A DNA stretch of 64,000 nt from Dastarcus helophoroides (lineage: Eukaryota; Arthropoda; Insecta; Coleoptera; Bothrideridae): the NCBI GenBank assembly GCA_028583605.1, contig CM053335.1, forward strand, positions 14,536,053 to 14,600,052, given 5' to 3'. A model generated the notes under the pieces. The model was given only the letters and a program-made list of their open reading frames with translations. It had not been told where the DNA came from and made no database searches. The position numbers and the translations under genes were made by a program. Below are positions 36,385 through 49,154 of the stretch, one piece after another. How positions within the stretch are numbered: the stretch's first letter is position 1; every line of letters begins with the position of its first letter.

Positions 36385-38176
36385 AGAAGCAAGGAGATGG
36401 GGAAAAGTAGAAGAAGAAGAAGGGGGCACAGGAAGAGAAAAAGATGGGAAGAACAAAGAAAAGAAGAGAAGAGAAGAAAGGAGAAGAGAAGAAAAGAGAA
36501 GAGAAGAGGAGAGGAAAAAAGAGGAGAGAATAGAAGAGAAGAGAAGAGAAGAGAGGAGAAGAGAGAAGAAGAGAAGAGAAGAGAAGAGAAGAGAAGAGAA
36601 GAGAGGAGAAGAGAAGAGAGGAGAAGAGAAGAGAAGAGAAGAGAAAAGAAGAGATGAGATGAGATGAGATGAGATGAGATGAGATGAGATGAGATGAAAG
36701 GAGAGGAGAGAAGAATAGAAGAAAAGAAGAGAAGAAAAAAAGAGGAGAAGAGAAGAGGAGAGGAGAGAAGAGAAGAGAAGAGATGAGATGAGATGAGATG
36801 AGATGAGATGAGATGAGATGAGATGAGATGAGATGAGATGAAAGGAGAGGAGAGAAGAATAGAAGAAGAGAAGAGAAGAAAAAAGAGGAGAAGAGAAGAG
36901 AAGAGGAGAGGAGAGAAGAGAGGAGGAGAGGAGAGGAGAGAAGAGGAGGGAAGAGAAGAGAAGAGAAGAGAAGAGAAGAGAAGAGGAGGGAAGAGTAGAG
37001 AAGAGAAGAGAAGAGAAGAAAGGAGAAGAGAAGAGAAGAAAAGAGAAGAGAAGAGAAGAAAAGAGAAGAGAGGAGAGGAGAGGAGAAGAAAGGAGAGGAG
37101 ACAAGAGGAGATAAAAGGAGGAGAGAGGAGAGGAGAGGAGAGGAGAGGAGAGCAGAGAAGAAGAGAAGAGAAGAGAAAAGAAGAGAAGAGAAGAGAAGAG
37201 AAGAAAAGAGAAGAGATGAGATGAGATGAGATGAGATGAGATGAGATGAGATGAGATGAGATGAGATGAAAGGAGAGGAGAGAAGAATAGAAGAAGAGAA
37301 GAGAAGAAAAAAGAGGAGAAGAGAAGAGGAGAGAAGAGAAGAGAAGAGAAGAGGAGAGGAGAGGAGAGAAGAGGAGGGAAGAGAAGAGAAGAGAAGAGGA
37401 GGGAAGAGTAGAGAAGAGAAGAGAAGAAAGGAGAAGAAAGGAGAAGAGAAGAAAAGAGAAGAGAAGAGAAGAGAAGAGAGGAGAGGAGAGGAGAAGAAAG
37501 GAGAGGAGACAAGAGGAGATAAAAGGAGGAGAGAGGAGAGGAGAGGAGAGGAGAGAAGAAGAGAGAAGAAGAGAGAAGAAGAGAAGAGAAGAGAAGAGAA
37601 GAGAAGAGAAGAGAAGAGAAGAGAAGAGAAGAGAAGAGAAGAGAAGAGAAGAGAAGAGAAGATACGAGAAGAAAAAAGAAAAGAAGAGAGGAGAAGAGGA
37701 GAGGAGAGAAGAGGAGAGAAGAGAAGAGAAGAGAAGAGAAGAGAGGAGAGAAGAGGAGAGGAGAGGAGAAGAAAGGAGAGGAGACAAGAGGAGATAAAAG
37801 AAGGAGAGGGGCGAGGAGAGGAGAGAAGAAGAGAAGAGAAGAAAGAAGAAGAAAAGAAATAAGAAGAAAAGAAATGAGAAGAGGAGAGAAGAGGAGAGAA
37901 GAGGAGAGAAGAGGAGAGAAGAGGAGAGAAGAGGAGAGAAGAGGAGAGAAGAGGAGAGAAGAGGAGAGAAGAGGAGAGAAGAGGAGAGAAGAGGAAGAGA
38001 AGAGAAGAGAAGAGAAGAGAAGAGAAGAGAAGAGAAGAGAAGAGAAGAGAAGAGAAGAGAAGAGAAGAGAAGAGAAGAGAAGAGAAGAGAAGAGAAGAGA
38101 AGAGAAGAGAAGGGAAGAGAAGTTAAGGAAAGGGGAAAGGAGAGGAGTGGAGAAGGGAGAGAAGAGAAGAAAAGGA
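36385..38176 (+). repeat. Purine satellite block P1 (GAGAA/GAGAT/GGAGA family), ~1.8 kb
   Basis: Almost pure A/G on the + strand with a 5-bp rhythm. Sub-blocks: three (GAGAT)n runs at about 36650-36696, 36781-36840 and 37213-37268. Each is followed by the same ATGAAAGGAGAGGAGAGAAG lead-in at 36694, 36838 and 37266, giving a ~428-bp higher-order unit between the last two. A 10-bp AGAGGAGAGA run lies at about 37880-37995, then (GAGAA)n to 38110. The long Leu/Ser-rich minus-strand frame is an artefact of the period. Confidence 0.97.
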
Positions 38177-40082
38177 AAATTTTGCCCCTTTTTTAGAACT
38201 TTCAACTTTTTCTTAAATTTTAGACTCTTTTCATAATTTCGCATTTTTTATAAATTGAGACTTTTTCGAAAATTTGTACTTCTTGAAAGTATAGATTTTT
38301 TTTTGAAAATTTTGACTTCAATGTGTAGATTTTTTTCGAAAATTTAATTTCGTTTTTGAAAATTATTTTTTTCATCACTTCCATTTTTCGAAAAATCTTC
38401 CTTTTTTTAAATTACTTTTGTTTACGTTTCGAACAACTCTTCCAAAAATTTCTAGTTTTTTGAAAATTTCAACTTTATTTTTAGTTTACATTTTTTTCTA
38501 AAATTTAGCCTTTTTAAAATCTTGACATTTTCCACTTTTTGAAAATTTTCACCTTTTTAAAGATGTTGAATTTCTGAAAGCTAATCTGTTTTAAAAATAT
38601 GAATTTTTAAACTTTCGATTTTTTCAAAATTTGAAAATTTTTAAAAATGGTAATTTTTAAAAATGGTAACTTTTTGAACATTTTGATTTTTAAAAATTTC
38701 GACTATTTTTTAAATTTCAATTATTAAAATTTCGATTTTTTGCAAAGTTTCGATTTTTTTTGAAAATTTCGCTTTTTTTTAAAGTTAAAGTAAGTGAGAA
38801 TTTCGATTTTTTAAAACGTGACATCTTTTTAAAATCTCAATTTTTTTAAAAAATGTCTTTTTTTGTAAATGTCGACTTTTTTCCAAAATTGTAACTTGTG
38901 ACTTTTATTTAAAAATTTCCACTATTTTTCAACATTTTAATTTTTTGAAAATTTCTGGTGTTTGACTGTTATTTCAAAATTTTAACCGTTCCAAACTTCC
39001 ACTTTGTCTAAATATTAATTCCTCAAAATTTCGTCCTTTTTTGAAAATTTCGACTTTTCTGACAATTTTGGCTTTTCTTCAATATTCAGACTTCGACAAT
39101 TTTTACTTTATTTAAAATTCCATTCAGTGAAAAATAAAAAATATTATCGAATTTCAACTGTTTTGAAAATTTTGAAATTTTATTTTCAATTTTTTTTATC
39201 CCAAAAAAAAATTGAGTTTCCTGATAATTTTGTCATTTCTTTAGTAAAGTGACTTTCTAAAAATTTAGATATTTTTAAAAAGTCGATTGAAAATTCCTCA
39301 ATTTTTTTTAAATCTCAACATTTTGTAAACCTTTTAACTTTGAAATTTTAGATTCTTTCTCAAAATATTTCGACTTTTTTTTTAATTTAAATTTGTTTCA
39401 GATTGCCATTTTAAAAATAATTCGACCTTCCTGATAGTTTTGTCTTTTTTTAAATAAAGTGAACCTTTTAAAAATTTAGGTTATTTTAAAAAACTGATCA
39501 AAAATTCTTAAATTTTGTAAATCTCGACACTTTTAAAATTTGACTCTTTTGGAAATTTTATAGTATGCCTTAAAATATTAACTTTTTGAAAATTTTAGAA
39601 TTTTGTTGAACATTTCGTCATTTTTTGATATATAGTCGAATTTTTTGAAGTGTCAAAATTTTGACATTTTTTGACTTTTTTGAAAATCTTGGCTTGTTTT
39701 GGAAATTTTAACTTTCTATGAAAATTTTATCATTTTTCAAAATTTTAATTGTTTTAGAAAATTTTAATTGCAAAATTTTCGATTTTTTCAAAATTTTTAC
39801 TTTTTTTGAAAATTTCGACCATTTCATTTATTTGTTTTAAATTTTGACATTTTTTAAAATTTAAACCGATTTTTAAAATTTCCTATTTCTTGAAAACTTC
39901 GACTCTTTTACATGTCAACTTTTTCAAATTTTCGATTTTTTTTAAATTCCTGCTCTTTGGAAATTGGATTTCAAATTTTCTTTCAATATTTTTTTGAAAA
40001 TCGTGACTACTTTTTAAATTTTACATGTGTACTTGTAACATATTCAAATGTCTCTTCCTTAGACAAATATCGAAGCAACAAA
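38177..40082. repeat. AT-rich degenerate spacer (TTTTGAAAATTTCGAC words)
   Basis: About 1.9 kb of T-rich low-complexity sequence built on TTTTTGAAAATTTCGACTTT-like words. This is the reverse-strand counterpart of the words at 5.6-7.2 kb. No exact period was measured and there is no coding exon. Confidence 0.75.
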
Positions 40083-40800
40083 AGAAAAAAAGGAAAGAGA
40101 AGAAAATAGAAGAGAAGGGAAGGTAAGTAAAGAGAAGAGAAGAGAAAAAAAATAGAAGACAAGAGAAGAGAAGATAAAAGAAGAGAAGAGAAGAAAAGAG
40201 AGGAGAAGAGAAGAGAAGAGAAAAGAGGAGAAGAGAAGAGAAGTGAAGAGAAGAGAAGAGAAGAGAAGAGAACAGAAGAGAAGAGAAGAGAAGAGAAGAG
40301 AAGAGAAGAGAAGAGAAGAGAAGAGAAGAGAAGAGAAGAGAAGGGAAGAGAAGAGAAGCGAAGAGAAGAGAAGAGAAGAGAAGAGAAGAGAAGAGAAGAG
40401 AAGAGAAGAGAAGAGAAGAGAAGAGAAGAGAAGAGAAGAGAAGAGAAGAGAAGAGAAGAGAAGAGAAGAGAAGAGAAGAGAAGAGAATAGTAAAGAAAAG
40501 AAGAGAAGAGCTAGGATAAGAAAAGATGGAAAGAGAAGAAATGGAAAAAGAAGAGATGGGAAGAGAACAAAAAAGATGGGAAGAAAAGAAAAGAGAAGGG
40601 AAGAGAAGAGATGGGAAGAGAAAAGTTAGGAAGAGAAGAGAGGGAAAGAAAAAGAATAGAAAAAAAGAAACTGGAAGAGAAGAGATGGGAAGAGAAAAGA
40701 GAAGAGAAGGGAAGAGATGGGAAAAGAAGAGAAGAGAAAAGAAGAGAAGAGAAAAGAAGAGAAAAGACGAGAAGAGAAGAGAAGAGAGAAAAGAGGAGGG
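40083..40800 (+). repeat. Purine satellite block P2, ~0.7 kb
   Basis: (GAGAA)n core at about 40240-40485 with only isolated substitutions, flanked by decayed G/A sequence containing GAAGAGATGGGAAGAGAA words. The terminal 60 bp (to 40800) are strongly mutated. Confidence 0.97.
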
Positions 40801-43303
40801 AGTATTTGTATTTGTTTTCAATAAATCCATTTCTGTGTTGTACTTAAGCGAAATATCTAATGTTATAACATTTTTTCACTTTAAAAATTATTCTCATCAG
40901 TAATCAGTAATATTATTAACAGTATGGTTACTGGTATAAACTGAGGTGTAAGATTTAGTATTGGCTTGTATCTTTATTAATTTAATTTCAGGGAGTAACC
41001 AAATATCCTTTCAAATTTAAATAATTATGGATTATGGTCCGTCTGGCCAATTAAGACGCTCATTGAAGCAGACCATAAAAGTCTAAGTAATCCCGGACTC
41101 AATGTATAAAAACTGGTTACTGTATCTAACCTGCAATATTTCTTTTAATTACCACCAGCATCCGGTACCAAAATATTTAATATTAGTCGGTTTAAAATAC
41201 CAGTAGATTCGTAGGAATTTAAATAACTATCTCGTATGATAGTTCTTCACGTCACAATCGAGAATTCGATAGAGTTCACTTAGGAATAATACCGGAGCGT
41301 AAAACCCGCATGGATTTCACTTCGGATCATTCGTATTTAATTACCTGTCTTGACCTTTATCGAAATTGACAAATTTTCAACCAACCGTTTTCTCATTAGA
41401 CAACAATCTTATAATTTACACAATACTCGCCCATAATTTATTCCAAATTTAGGTTAATTACCAACAGTGTTATCTTACAAGAACACAAACACTTGAAGAA
41501 GATTTTTAATTTTTATTAATCACGGTCGCGGTCAATACTTGATCGATCCCAGAAGCAACTGAGCAAGTTCATCGTTTTTTCGCAGATAATTGTTTTTGGC
41601 AACTAGAAGACCCCAAAATCCAACGTATCTCCAACGCGATGACCATTTATCAAACCGAACGCCCAAAGAAAATGAAATGTGCAGCAAATTAATCCCAATG
41701 TTTTTACATGCCACAAGCAGTTTGCCGAGAGACTACCATGGACAACCTTCTTACTAAGTAATGTTTAGAATTTGGTAATTTAGAACTAGTGGGTGAATTC
41801 GGAAGAATCTTGCAATGTTTACGCATTTATAACCTACCCTAAACCCCCAGATGCTAAATTCAATGTAAATATGCCGAACGTCATCTCGAACTTTGCTGTC
41901 ATCTGGCCATAAAACCGAATGGCTCCCCGGTCATGAATTATGACGCCGAGGAGCACAAAAAATTACAACTTTATGTCCATATCGTTAAAGATAATAAGGA
42001 TTATTGTCGGTATTTCATGTAACTTTACCAATCAATTATCATCCCAGACCACCAAGTTAGTGGGGTGCGAACGTTCTTCTACCTGCTCGTGGAAGGTAGA
42101 GGATTTGGGTTACGCCTGAAATATGAAATAAAACCTGCAGTTTACATTTACATTTGATGTTGTTCTTGCATCGTTTTCCCGGAAATTTATCCGCCGAGTA
42201 CATTCGACGATATTAATTCCAGACCATGGCCTGTGATATCAATGGAATTAATCCATGGAAGATTTTTATGAATTCATAAAACATAAATGCTTTATGGGCA
42301 ATTATATACGTACAGAGACTATATACGTATAGAGACTATATACCCATAGAGACTATATACAGATAGAGGCTATATACGTATATAGGCTATATACGTATAT
42401 GAAGATAAACTTCATTTAAAGAATTCTTAAAACACAAAGGAGATAACGCTTTTCAAAAACTCAAACGTATCTGCAGACTTGACGACATTTGACAACTGAT
42501 GGTCTGAGGCGTCACGCGCATTAAGACTCGACATGCAATCGGAAAACAAAACCACGTTTTGATTTGAGCCCACGCATGACGAACATGAAAACGCTCTGAA
42601 AAATTTAATACCAAACAGAAAAATGGCTTTACATCTTTGACGCATCAGCGAAATGATATCGGATTGTAGTAGTAGGTTTGTAGATGTTCACGTTGCGATG
42701 GCAGGTCCCGATCTCGCCAACAAAAGCCATTTCCCTCGACCCATATCAGAGATATGCCACTTTGAAATTGCGTTAAAAGTCATCCGGCGGTCAGGTATTC
42801 ACCTCCCATGTACCTATGGTTCGATAATTACACGGGCGGCCATTCTCGGAACAGCACCAGCACCGCACCGCAACAGTTTCTAAAACCTAAACATCGACCT
42901 TGCATAAATCATAATTTACCGCATTAGCCAAATTGTTCGTAAACAACGAACGACTAGACTGTAGTATTATATGACCGTTGAAAAAAAAAAATCGCCGACA
43001 TTCTTTGTCGGAAAAAAAGCGAGTGCAGCCATCGTATTCATTCATTGGTCGACTTTGAACTGATATTAATTTCAGCAATAAAGCCAACCAGCAGGAAACA
43101 AAAACAGTTGCATCTTCTTCGTCGAGTTCAATATATTCACAAAAAGATTTTTTTCTGGACAAAGGTTTAGTGAAACTAATATGAACTTAATATATTTCGG
43201 GACGAGTCAGAAAGATCCAAAATGAAAAAGGGGCTATCCACAGTGAATTAGAATGGTTAATCGGGTGGTTGCTTGTCTCCGACTCATAAAGTCAAGTTTT
43301 CTT
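40801..43303. other. Unique island, no gene identified
   Basis: About 2.5 kb of mostly non-repetitive, mixed-composition sequence, the largest such island in the right half. GC-richer patches at 41880-41960 and 42700-42880 carry only short frames (for example 42653-42883 plus, 42427-42645 minus) without convincing splice sites or domains. It could contain regulatory DNA or exons too diverged to see. Confidence 0.5.
42308..42400 (+). repeat. 17-bp minisatellite, ~5.5 copies
   Basis: Units ACGTACAGAGACTATAT, ACGTATAGAGACTATAT, ACCCATAGAGACTATAT, ACAGATAGAGGCTATAT and ACGTATATAGGCTATAT, then a partial ACGTATAT. Confidence 0.95.
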
Positions 43304-43440
43304 CAAAACTGGTCATTTTCACAAAATTTCCATTTCATTCTTCATAATTAAAACTTTTTCCCAAATTTGATCTTTTTGTTAGTTGGAATCATTTTTCAGA
43401 AAATATTTCTCTCGCTGAAAACTTCATTTATGCGAGCTTA
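43304..43440 (+). repeat. Flanking direct repeat, left copy
   Basis: AAATTTCCATTTCATTCTT, GTTGGAATC, AGAAAATATT and CTCGCTGAAAACTTCATTT, then GCGAGCTTA, closely parallel 49336-49485. This copy runs directly into purine block P3. Confidence 0.85.
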
Positions 43441-46400
43441 GAGAGAGGAAGAAGAGAGAGGAGGGGGTTAAGAGAGAGAAGAGGAGCGAAGAAAGGATAG
43501 AGAAGGAAATGAAAAGGAAGGGAAGGGAAGATGAAAGGAAAATATAGGAGGAAGAGAAAGAGAAGAGAACAGAAGTGAAGAGAAGAGATGGAATAAGAAA
43601 AGATGAGAAGAGAAGAAAAGAGAAAAGAAAAGAAGACATAGAAAGAGAAGAGACAGGATGAAAAAGAAATGGAGTAAGAAGAGATGGGAAGAGAAAAGAA
43701 GAGAGAAGAAGAGAAGAGAGAAAAAGAGAAGAGAGGGGAGGAGAGGAGAAGAGAAGAGAAGAGAAAAGAAGAGAAGAGAAGAGAGGAGAGGAGAGGAGAG
43801 GAGAAGAGAGGAGAGGAGAGGAGAGGGGAGTAGAGGAGAGGAAAGACGAGGAGAGAAGAGGAGAGGAGAAAAGAAGAGGAGAAGAGGGGAGAGGAGGGGA
43901 GGGGAGAGGAGAGGAGAGGAGAGTAGAGGAGAAAATAAGATAAGAGAAGAGACGAGAAGATAAGAGAAGAGACGAGAAGATGAATGAAGAGAAGAGAAAA
44001 CAAGAGGTGGAAAGAAAAAAGATAGGAAGAGTAAAGCTAGGAAGAAAAGAGAAGAGAAAAGAAGGTATAGAAAGAAAAGAGTCAGGATGAAAAGAGATTG
44101 AATGATAAGAGATGGGAAGAAAAAAGAAGAGAAGAGAGAAGAAGAGAAGGTAAGGGATGGGGAGAGAAGAGATGGAAAAGGAAGAGATAGGAAGAATAGA
44201 GATAGAAAGAGAAGAGATAGGTAGAGAAAGGAAGAGAAGTGAATAAAATCAAAGAGAAAAGAAAAAATAGCAGAGAAGAGACGATAAAAGAAAAGAAGAG
44301 AATAGAAGTGAAGAGAAAAGAAAAGAAGATAAGGGAAAAGAGAAGAAGAGAAGGGAAAAGAAAAGAGGAGAGGAGAAGAGAAGAGAAGAGGGGTGGAGAG
44401 GAGAGGAGAGGAGAGGAGAGGAGAGGAGAGGAGAGGAGAGGAGTGGAGAGGAGAGGAGAGGAGAGGAGAGGAGAGGAGAGGAGAGGAGAGGAGAGGAGAA
44501 GAGAAGATAAGATAAGATAAGAGAGGATAAGAGATGGGAAGAAAAAAGATAGGAAGAGAAGAAATAGAAAGAGAAAAGAAGAGAAGAGCAAAGCTGGAAA
44601 AAAAAAGAAGAGAAAAGAAGGTATAGGAAGAGAAGAGACAGGATGAAAAGAGATGGAATGAGAAGAGATGGAAACAGAAGAGATGGGAAAAGAAAAGAGA
44701 AGAAAGAAGAAGAAAAGATAAGGGATGGGAAGAGAAGAGATGGGAAGGGAAGAGATAGGAAGAGTAGAGATAGAAAGAGAAGAGATAGGTAGAGAAAAGA
44801 AGAGGAGTGAAGAAAAGAAAAGAGAAAAGAAAAGAATAGAAGAGAAGGCAAGAGAAGAGAAAAGAGGAGAAGAGAATAAAAGAGATGAGAAGAGAAAAGA
44901 AGAGAATAGAAGAGAAGAGAAAAGAAGAGAAGAGAAAAGAAGAGAAGAAAAGAGAAGAGCAAAGAGAGAAGAGAAGAAAAGAGAAGAGAAGAGAAGAGAA
45001 GGGAAGAGAAGAAAAGAGAAGAGAAGAGAAGAGAAGAGAAGAGAAGAGAAGAGAAAAGAGAAGAGAAGAGAAGAGAAGAGAAGAGAAGAGAAGAGAAGAG
45101 AAGAGAAGAGAAGAGAAGAGAAGAGAAGAGAAGAGAAGAGAAGAGAAGAGAAGAGATGGGAATAACAAACCTGGGAAAAAAAGAAAAGGGAAAAGAAGGT
45201 ATAGGAAGGCAAGAGACAAGATGAAAAGAGATGGAATGAAAAGAGATGGGGAGAGAAAAGGAAGAGAAGAGAGTAGAAGAGAAGAGAAGAAAAGAGCTGG
45301 GAGAGATGTGATGGCAAGAGAAGAGAAAGAAAGGGAAGGGAAGAGATAGGAAGAATAGAGATATAAAGAGAAGAGATAGAAACAGAAGAAATGATAAGAG
45401 AAAAGAAGAGAAGAGAAGGGATGGGAAGAGAAAAGAAGAGAAGTGAGAAGAAGAAAAGAGAAGAGAAGTTAGGGAAGAAAAGAGAAAAGAAAAGAAGAGA
45501 TAGAAAGAGAAAAGAAATGGAGTAAGAAGAGATGGGAAGAGAAGAGATGAGAAGGGAGAAGAAGAGAGAAGAAGAGAGAAGAAGAGAGAAGAAGAAAGGA
45601 GAAGAGAAGAGAAGAGAAGAGAAGAGAAGAGAAGAGAAGAGAAGAGAAGAGAAGAGAAGAGAAGAGAAGAGAAGAGAAGAGAAGAGAAGAGAAGAGAAGA
45701 GAAGAGAAGAGAAGAGAATATAAGAGAAGAGAAGAAAAGATAAGAGCAGAGAAGAGAATACAAAAGATGAGAAGAGAAGAGAAGAGATGGGAAGAAAAAA
45801 AATGGGAAGGGAAGAGATAGGAAGAAAAGAGATAGGAAGAGAAGAGAAGAGAAAAGAAGAGATTGGAAGAGCAAAATTGAGAAAAAAAGACAAGAGAAAA
45901 GAAAGTATAGGCAGAGAAGAGACAGGATGAAAAGAGGTGGAATGAGAAAAGATGGGGAGAGAAAAAGAAGAGAGGAGAAGAGAAGAGAGGAGAAGAGAAG
46001 AGAAGAGAAGAGAAGAGAAGAAGAGGGGACAGGAGAGGAGAGGAGAGGAGAGGAGAGGAGAGGAGAGGAGAGGAGAGGAGAGGAGAGGAGAGGAGAGGAG
46101 AGGAGAGGAGAGGAGAGGAGAGGAGAGGAGAGGAGAGGAGAGGAGAGGAGAGAAGAGGAGAGAAGAGAAGAGAAGAGAAGAGAAGAGAAGAAAAGAGAAA
46201 AGAAGAGAAGAGAAGAGAAGAGAAGAGAAGAGAAGAGAAGATAAGAGAAGAGATGGGAAGAAAGGAAATGGGAAGGGAAGAGAAGAGAAGAGATGGGAAG
46301 AGCAAAGCTGGGAACAAAAGAGAAGAGAAAAGAAAGTATAGGAAGAAAAGAGATGGAATAAGAAGAGATGGAAAGAGAAAAAGAACAGAAGTTGGGAGAA

Positions 46401-47950
46401 GAGAAGAGAGGAGAAGAGAAGAAAAGAGAAGTGATGGCAAGAGAAGAGAAAGGAAGGGAAGGGAAGAGACAGGAAGAGAAGAGATAGGAAGAAAAAAGAA
46501 AAGAAGTGAAGAGAAGAGAAAAGAAAAGAAGAGATGGGAAGATAAAAAAAGAGAGGAGAAGAGAAGAGAAGAGAAAAAAGAGAAGAGAAAAAAAGAAGAG
46601 AAAAGAACAGAAGAAAAGAGAAGAGAAGATAAGTTAAGAGAAGAGAAGAGAGTAGAAGAGAAGAAAAGAGAAGTGAAGAGAAGAGAAGAGAGGAGAAAAG
46701 AAGATAAGATAAGAGAAGAAAAAAAAAAGGGAAGAGAAAAAAAGAAAAGAGAAGAGAGGAAAAGAGAAGCGAAGAGACAGGATGAAAGGAGATGGAATGA
46801 GAAGAGATGGGAAGAGAAAAAGAAAGGAAGAGAGGAGAAGAGGGGAGAAGGGATGGAAAGAGAACTGATGTCAAGAGAAGAGAAAGCAAGGAAAGGGAAG
46901 AGATGAGAAGGAAAGAGATAAGAAGAATAGAGATAGGAAGAGAAAAGAAGAGAAGAAAAGAGAAAAGAAAGTGGAGTGGAGTGGAGTGGAGTGGAGTGGA
47001 GTGGAGTGGAGTGGAGTGGAGTGGAGTGGAGTCGAGTGGAGTCGAGTGGAGTCGAGTGGAGTCGAGTGGAGTCGAGTGGAGTCGAGTGGAGTCGAGTGGA
47101 GTCGAGTGGAGTCGAGTGGAGTCGAGTGGAGTCGAGTGGAATCGAGTGGAATCGAGTGGAGTCGAGTCGAGTCGAGTCGAGTCGAGTCGAGTCGAATCGA
47201 GTGGAGTCGAGTGGAGTCGAGTGGAGTCGAGTGGAGTCGAGTGGAGTCGAGTGGAGTCGAGTGGAGTCGAGTGGAGTCGAGTGGAGTCGAGTGGAGTCGA
47301 GTGGAGTCGAGTGGAGAAGAGAAGAGAAGAGAAGAGAAGGAAATGGAAGGGAAGTGAAGGGAAGGGAATAGAAGAGAAAAGAAGAAAAGAGAGGAGAAGA
47401 GAAGAGAAGGGAAAGGATGGAATGGTTAGAGATGGGAACAGAAGAGGTGGGAAGAGAAAAGAAGTAAAGAGAAGAGAAGAGAAGGGATGGGAAGACAAGA
47501 GATGGGAAGAGAAGAGAAAAGAAGGGTAGGGAAGGGAAGAGATAGGCAGAATATAGATAGAAAGAGAAGAGATAGGATGAGAAAAGGAAAGAAGTGAAGA
47601 GAAGAGAAGAGAAGAGAAGAGAAGAAAAGGGAAGAGAAAAGAAAAGATAGGAAGAGAAGAGACAGGATGAAAAGAGATGAAGTAAGAAGAGATGGGAAAA
47701 GAAGAGATGAGAAGAAAAGATATGGGAAGGGGAAAGAAGAGAAGAAAAGGGTATAGAAGAAAAGGGAAGAGATGGAAAGAATTGGAAAGGGAAAAGATGG
47801 GAAGAGGAGAGAAGGTAAAAGCAGAGCTAGAAAGAGAAGAAGACATAAAAAGAGAAGAGAAGAGGAGAGATGGGAAGAAAACAGATGGGAAGAGAAGAAA
47901 CGGGAAGAGCAGAGTTAGGAAGAGAAAAAAATAAGAAGTGTAAAGAATAG
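43440..47950 (+). repeat. Purine satellite block P3, ~4.5 kb
   Basis: All-purine + strand with several pentamer sub-arrays: (GGAGA)n at about 44395-44500 and 46030-46150, (GAGAA)n at about 45050-45155 and 45598-45718, and the GAGTG/GAGTC sub-array (separate entry). Between them a complex purine unit recurs. A GACAGGATGAAAAGAGATGG segment or close variant occurs near 43660, 44080, 44636, 45217, 45921, 46776 and 47660, usually preceded by AAGAAGGTATAGGAAG-like and GAGCAAAGCTGGGAA-like words. A GAATAGAGATAGAAAGAGAA segment recurs roughly every 570-600 bp in the first half. The 1,311-codon minus-strand frame (44082-48017) is Leu/Ser/Phe repeat translation, not a gene. Confidence 0.97.
46973..47315 (+). 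repeat. (GAGTG)n and (GAGTCGAGTG)n sub-array
   Basis: A run of GGAGT pentamers (46973-47031) passes into a 10-bp alternation of GAGTC and GAGTG. Near 47160-47195 it becomes a pure GAGTC run with two GAATC variants, and then resumes the 10-bp alternation to 47315. It is the only part of the purine block with regular pyrimidines (T and C) in the unit. Confidence 0.97.
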
Positions 47951-49150
47951 AGATAATTGTAATTTTAATTTTCATTTGAAAATGTCTACCTTTTTCCAGA
48001 ATTCGATGAAATGTCAAGTAAAAAAAATTTAAATTAAAACTCTAAAGGGGGGAAAAAATTAAAAATTTCGGAAAAAACTTGAAATTTCTAACAAAATTTT
48101 TAATGTTGAGTGTTCTTTGAAAATTTTCGAGTTCAATTTGCAATTCCTGACCTTTCAAAACTGTTTTTAAGTTCAGTCCATTTGGTTAAAAAATAATGTC
48201 GAATTTTTTTTGAAATGGCGATTTTTTTGCAAAAATGACCATTTTCTTTCAGACATTTTCATTGTTTTTTCTCCAAAATGTTATTTTTTTAACTCTAAAG
48301 TTTTGATTCATATTTAAACATTTTGTCATTTCTTTTCTTCAAGATATTTCCAATTTTTTTTAGAAAGTTCGACCTTATATTGAAATTTTGGAAACAAGGT
48401 CGAAAGTTGGAAATGTTTAACTGGAATATCGTCAGTGATATCAATATTTTATTAAAATTAAAAAAAAAATGGAAATTTGAAGTAGAAATTGCGAAATGTA
48501 GATTTTTTTCTAGAAGTATTTAGTGTAAAAACCCAAAACTCAAATTTTTTTCTCTCGAAATTTACTTTTAATCTTGAAATGTCTAAAATTCCCCAAAAGA
48601 TTTGCAATTAAGATTCGAATTATTTTATAAACATTTTCTGAATATTTTTATTTTTTTCGTGTATTCTTCGTGAAAAAAAATTAATAAGTTTTTGGGCTTT
48701 TTTTTGAAATTTAAGCCTTGATGTCGATATTTAGATTTTTTTAAATTTTCTACTTTTTCTTAAAATTTCGAATTTTGTTTCCCAAGTCAGATGTAAATTT
48801 GAACATTTTTAATAATTGTAATACAAATCTTGATCCCTGAAACCAAAAAAGATTAAAAAACACCACAAAGGTTACTCTAACACGTTTCGATAGCCAAGTT
48901 ATCATCTTCAGAGAGATATCAACATTTTTTTCTGCAAGTTTTGGTTTTCTTTTCACGTTGACATTTCTCCCGGACACTGCTAGAAATTTATAATGAAATT
49001 TCAACATAATTACACATGATCCAAAAAGGTTTAGTAATTTTCTATTATTAGCAATTAAACCTAAGGTAAACTTTAGTTAATATATTTATATTACATCACT
49101 TTGTTTGGTATTATAGTGTTTTGTTCGGAATTTTATTAGTTTTATGAAAG
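47951..49150. other. AT-rich DNA between P3 and P4
   Basis: T- and A-rich, with words like those in the 38-40 kb spacer. It contains one dispersed repeat (separate entry). No coding exon recognised. Confidence 0.6.
48818..48925 (-). repeat. Dispersed repeat copy 2 (inverted relative to 35.1 kb)
   Basis: Contains CACAAAGGTTACTCTAACAC, GTTTCGATAGCCAAGTTATC and ATCTTCAGAGAGATATC, the diverged reverse complement of 35161-35268. Confidence 0.8.
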
Positions 49151-49154
49151 CGTG

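Noticed and set aside
36367..38244. 625-codon and 471-codon minus-strand frames in P1
   Set aside because: Overlapping frames translated from the GAGAA/GAGAT satellite, with no unique sequence except at the edges.
46973..47315. Human-satellite-III-like contamination (GGAGT pentamers)
   Set aside because: The sub-array grades smoothly into the neighbouring GAGAA-type purine satellite and shares its 5-bp register, so it belongs to this locus.
44082..48017. 1,311-codon minus-strand open frame (Leu/Ser/Phe-rich)
   Set aside because: It is the complement of a purine satellite. TCTTC-type pentamers rarely give stop codons, so long frames arise automatically in several phases at once.
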